Of a stretch of DNA of 64,000 nt, positions 26,618 through 64,000 are shown in pieces (positions within the stretch are counted from its first letter, which is position 1; every line of letters starts with the position of its first letter). Under the pieces are notes generated by a model, which ran no database searches, had not been told where the DNA came from, and saw nothing but the letters and a program-made list of their open reading frames with translations. Both the position numbers and the translations under genes were made by a program. The stretch is from positions 9,122,511 through 9,186,510 of the forward strand of contig NC_134659.1 in assembly GCF_030463565.1 (NCBI RefSeq), written 5' to 3'. The DNA comes from Pelecanus crispus (Eukaryota > Chordata > Aves > Pelecaniformes > Pelecanidae).

Positions 26618-27187
26618 GTTTGTAGCTAAGACTGATCCACCAGCCGAGACAAGCCAGCTCCCATCATGCTCTGCCCACAGCAGTGTCTGAGACCTCAACA
26701 CACCCGGTGCCCATGGGCACATGGAGACCACCGTGCCCAGCGCTCGTGTCAGATGTCAGCAGCCTGCAGGTGCCAGGCCTGTCTGGGAGCGAGCCCAGGG
26801 CTGCCTCTTCTGTGCTGAGGGGCAAGGGCACCACAGGGCCCCCGCAGCTGGCACTGCACACCACAGTTGAGTTACAAACTTTCCAGGCACCAGGAATCCC
26901 AGGAGATGGCCAAAGCAGGCAAGCATCCCACCCAGCCCCTCGCCCAGTCTGCACTGAGGGGCTGCAGCAGTGTGTGTCAGGACAGCACTGTCCATCTGTT
27001 CAGGAGACCCCATGTTGCTGCTAACACCATGTAGGATGCGTTGGTGACAGTGCTGGGGTAGGTCCCCCCTTGCTGCAGGGCTCACTCTGTGCCAGGAGTC
27101 CCATGATGATCTTCCCCTAGCTCCTGACTCTGGACAGGACCCCGCAAAGGTGGAGGGCAGGACAGTGCCAGGAAGTGCTGAGTGCTC

Positions 27188-60879
<33,692 letters not shown>

Positions 60880-61029
60880 TGGGACCAGGGTGGCTGCAGA
60901 TTAGAGGGATGACAAGTTGGGGGGGGAGCTTCTTAGCAGTGGCTGTCCCCAGCCAGCCCTTTCTCCCAAGGCAGCAAGGGACTACGTCCCCACATGCTTT
61001 CCGAGCCCAGGTGACAGGATGACATCAGT
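60880..61029 (-). promoter_or_regulatory. Possible PTPRV 5' UTR segment with splice acceptor
   Basis: Just upstream of the ATG the minus strand reads CCCTCTAATCTGCAG, a good branch/pyrimidine/AG acceptor about 16 bases before the start codon. This suggests that the 5' UTR is split and that a noncoding first exon lies in the CpG-rich stretch beyond. Confidence 0.35.
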
Positions 61030-61700
61030 GGGGACGGGCGTTGCATGCCAGCGCGTTGCACATCAGCCCTGCCAGCTGTCCTTGGGCAGGAGCAGAGCGC
61101 GCCTCCGGGCTGGGAGAAGTCCAGTGTGTGTGTTTGTGCCTCTCGCTGTGTGCATTTGCTATTGTTCCCGCGGATCTGGGTCCCTCTGCGGTGACTCTGC
61201 AGCTGTCCTTGTGTGAGCGAGTGTGTGCTGCGGCCAGAGAGCTGCTCGCCGGGGGGCTTGGAGGGGGGGCTCTCTCTGCGGCTGGGTCTCTGCACGGCTG
61301 GAGCCCGGTCTGGCCATCAGAAGGAGTTCTGCAGAGTTGTGGGAGCTGGTGCTGAGAGGGGAGGAGAGGGGAGGAGACAGGACAGATGGCGGCTCTGAGC
61401 TGGAAGGGAGTGCCCAAACCAGCCCCCAGCAAGGGGAGGGAGGGCGGACCGCAGCCTCCGGCAGCTGGGCTCGGAGCTGGAGGGAGCGCGGACCCGGGGT
61501 GCTGTGCACCCTGTGGCTGCCTCCGTGCCCGGCACGTTCGTGCACCCATTTGCTCTGTATGCGTGAATTTCTGCACGGGGTGCTGATGGGGGAATGGGAG
61601 GTTTGGTCATGCTGGGTGAGGAGGGAGACGTGTGCCTCTGTGTGACGCTCGTGGCACAGCGGCAGGCGGACTGGAGCTGGGGCGGGGGGGTGTACGCATT
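61030..61700. promoter_or_regulatory. CpG-rich island, probable promoter
   Basis: Dense CpG sites (for example GCGCGCCTCCGGG, CCCGCGGATC, CTCGCCGGGG, GGACCGCAGCCTCCGG, GAGCGCGGACCCGGGG) contrast with the CpG-poor introns around. It is placed 150-800 bp upstream of the PTPRV start. In human, PTPN7 lies divergently on the far side of PTPRVP, so the island could serve both directions. Confidence 0.45.
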
Positions 61701-64000
61701 GTGAGAGGTTCCTGTGTGCTGCACCCGATGGGTGCAAAGGTACCTGGACCGCGCTTTGCCCATTTGAGGGGTTGGCTGGGTCCAAGCTGTGCCCTGTCTG
61801 CTCATGGGTTGCAGGAGCTGTACGCAGTGCTGCCATGGGGCGCACACTGTGCCCCCCCAGCCCTGTGCAGGGCCGTGCGTTGTGCAGTGCTGTGCTGTGT
61901 CTGTGCAATGCGTGGCAGGATGCCAGCTCTGATTCAGAGCGGAGATGCCATTGGCTTCACATCAGTGCTGGAGATCTGGGACAGTGCTGGAAGAGGTTCA
62001 GTGATGCATCTATCCTGGAAGCCAGCGCAGCCTGTGTGGCCATGGGAGTCTGTCCCAGTAGCCAGCACAGCCACCAACGGGGGCTATTCAAGCTCTGCTT
62101 ATTGCTGTGAGCCACTGAGCTGTCAGGGTGGGACACATCCCCCAGCTGGCCCCAGAACAGCAGATTCCCTCCCCGAGAAGCTCAGAGGTTTTTCAGGTGG
62201 GACCTGTGAGAGACAGATCAGCCCCCCGTGCCTGGGCAAAGTCATAGGAAAGCCCCAGCCCCTGCATATAATTGAGAAGAGAGGGGGACGCAAGGGCCCC
62301 CAGTTTAGGACACATCTCCAACCCCAGGTCCATCCCGCAAACCTCCTGATAGCCCCCAGGCTGATGGGGCCAGATGGAAAAGGGGACAGAGCAGGAGTCT
62401 CCTTCCCTTTGCATGGGGAACAGCTCAGCCCAGCAGTGAGGGCTTATTTGTCACCTTTGTCCCCTCTGTTAATAACTCAGATGTCCCCCCAGCAGAGAGG
62501 CACAGCTCAGCAACTGGAGGCCCTTCGAGTCACTCTGTCCCCACACCTGCCCTTCCTCTGCACCCTGGACATGAAGATTAAGAGCAGAAGACAATGCCTT
62601 GGCTCTGGTGCAGGCAAGCTTTTTAATCCTTAATACTGGCAGCTCTGGGGAGGGCTGAACGTCAAAAATGCAAGCAGTGCATCTTCTCAACTGATGGAGG
62701 CCCAAGGTAAAAGCTCTGGCTCTTAGGGATCCCCTGATTAACATTGGGGACTGAGGTCCACCAGCACCTGGGGTGATGGGGATGACCCATCAACCAGTGC
62801 CGCAGACAATTGGGCACACCCATCCCTGCTGCCGGATGTTGGCATGTCCAGGGGCTGGCCATACCCCACAGGAGCCGAGCGCTGAGCACAGGGAGGGTGC
62901 TCATGGGTACTGTAGGTGACGTCCTCCAGCCACTTAGATGGATGGGGAGGGAGTCCCCCTCCACGAGCCGAGGCAGAGGGAGGTTTGGGGCTGGCTGCTG
63001 CCATCTCCAGTGGGCTGGGGACTGTTTTAAAAGGCCCCTTTCCAGACCTGGGCAGCTGCAGCCAGCTGGGTGGAGGCTGGATCTCCCTGCTGCAGCGAGG
63101 GCTTGCCAGGTTTACCAGGGGGGCCCAGGGCGGGATCTGGGAGGTTACAGCTCGCTGGTCCCCAAATGTGTTTGCAAAGAGGCTTTAGGTGGATGTCCCC
63201 ATGTGGGTCTGTGGTGTGGTGCAGGCTGTCAGGCAACATGCCCTGCCACCACGGCGCAAGGAGAGGTGACCCCACATTGGATGGGGAGCATGGGGCTGGG
63301 CTGCAGTGGGAAGCCTGGAAGGTCAGCGTGGCTGGGGCAGAGGCAGAGCAGGCAGGGGAGGCTGGGGGCGGATGGGACCGTGTGGTGTCCCCAGAGGGTG
63401 GCAGGTGATGGCAAAGCTGAATTGGAGGAGCCACGGGTTGATGAAGCAGGGGTTGGAGGTTAGGATGGAGGGCCTTGGTGGGCTTAGAGTTGTGACCCAG
63501 GGTGATGGGGCAAGAGGGACCCTGGATTATCAAGGAAAACCCTGGGAAGAGATTTTGCATCCAGTGTCTAAGGCAGGTGACAGGAGGCAGTGCCTCCTGC
63601 AGTGGCACAGACAGGAGATTTTCCCTGGCTACAGAGTCAAGGTGGGGCTCCTCTAGCTTCAAACCACACCAAAGAGCAGCTCCAGACCAGCAAGAAGACT
63701 AACCCACTCTCTGGAGTCCTGAGAAACTCCAGCTGGGCTGAGTCTGCCCTGCCTAGTTGGAGAGCAGGCTGAGCCCATGTGCATTCGCTACACCTGCCTG
63801 CCCACAGCCTCGATGCTCCTGCCACCAGCCTCCCTGCAAAGCTGGTCATGTCCACCTGCAGCTACCCCAACTCCAGGATGGAGCTGCAAGGGAGGGAGGT
63901 GGGATGTGGCATCTCAGGAGCTTGTTGGGAATCAACTTCTGCTGCCATGGCCCTGCGTGGGGGTACAACTCCACCACCAAGGTAGTTTCTCCAGGCATTG
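61701..64000. other. Upstream flank, no gene recognised
   Basis: I searched both strands for PTPN7 coding motifs (the expected next gene by human synteny) and found none. The 333-codon plus-strand open frame at 61632-62633 and the 211-codon minus-strand frame at 63027-63662 have low-complexity, Pro/Ser/Ala-rich sequence and no domain. If PTPN7 is next, its coding exons start beyond 64000. Confidence 0.5.

Noticed and set aside
61632-62633. 333-codon plus-strand open frame
   Set aside because: No domain, no signal peptide or conserved motif; Cys/Pro/Gly-rich sequence typical of chance frames in CpG-rich DNA. PTPN7, the expected neighbour, has motifs that are absent here.

Overview
The window is vertebrate genomic DNA, most likely avian (archosaur). 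Evidence: spliced genes with mostly short introns (many 150-900 bp), degraded CR1 LINE pieces of sauropsid type, old CORE/MIR-like SINE remnants, GC-rich sequence, and the gene pair PTPRV-LGR6, which are neighbours in the human 1q32 region. Both recognised genes are on the minus strand.

Layout, read in transcript direction (high to low coordinates). 61.0-61.7 kb is a CpG-rich stretch, probably the promoter or 5' noncoding region of PTPRV and possibly shared with a divergent neighbour. From 60,879 to 27,188 lies a complete PTPRV gene (receptor protein tyrosine phosphatase V; OST-PTP/Esp in rodents). I reconstructed 39 coding exons from splice sites and reading frame. They sum to 6,819 nt without an internal stop (2,272 residues): signal peptide, short N-terminal linker, 16 fibronectin type III (FN3) repeats each on one phase 1-1 exon, a membrane-proximal domain, one transmembrane helix, a catalytically complete phosphatase domain D1, and a degenerate D2. 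A polyadenylation signal lies about 570 bp past the stop, at 26,612-26,617. About 10 kb of apparently non-coding DNA follows. Then comes the first coding exon of LGR6 (16,458 to 16,262), encoding the signal peptide and the start of the leucine-rich-repeat N-cap. The last 16 kb (positions 1-16,261) is LGR6 intron 1, with old repeats and no further LGR6 exon that I can see.

How the genes relate. PTPRV is a two-domain receptor phosphatase of the plasma membrane; in rodents it acts in osteoblasts and testis, and in human the locus is a pseudogene (PTPRVP). Here it looks intact. LGR6 is an R-spondin receptor that raises Wnt signalling. They are neighbours by conserved synteny, not an operon. Most long open frames in the window are chance frames in GC-rich DNA or read-throughs of true exons into introns.
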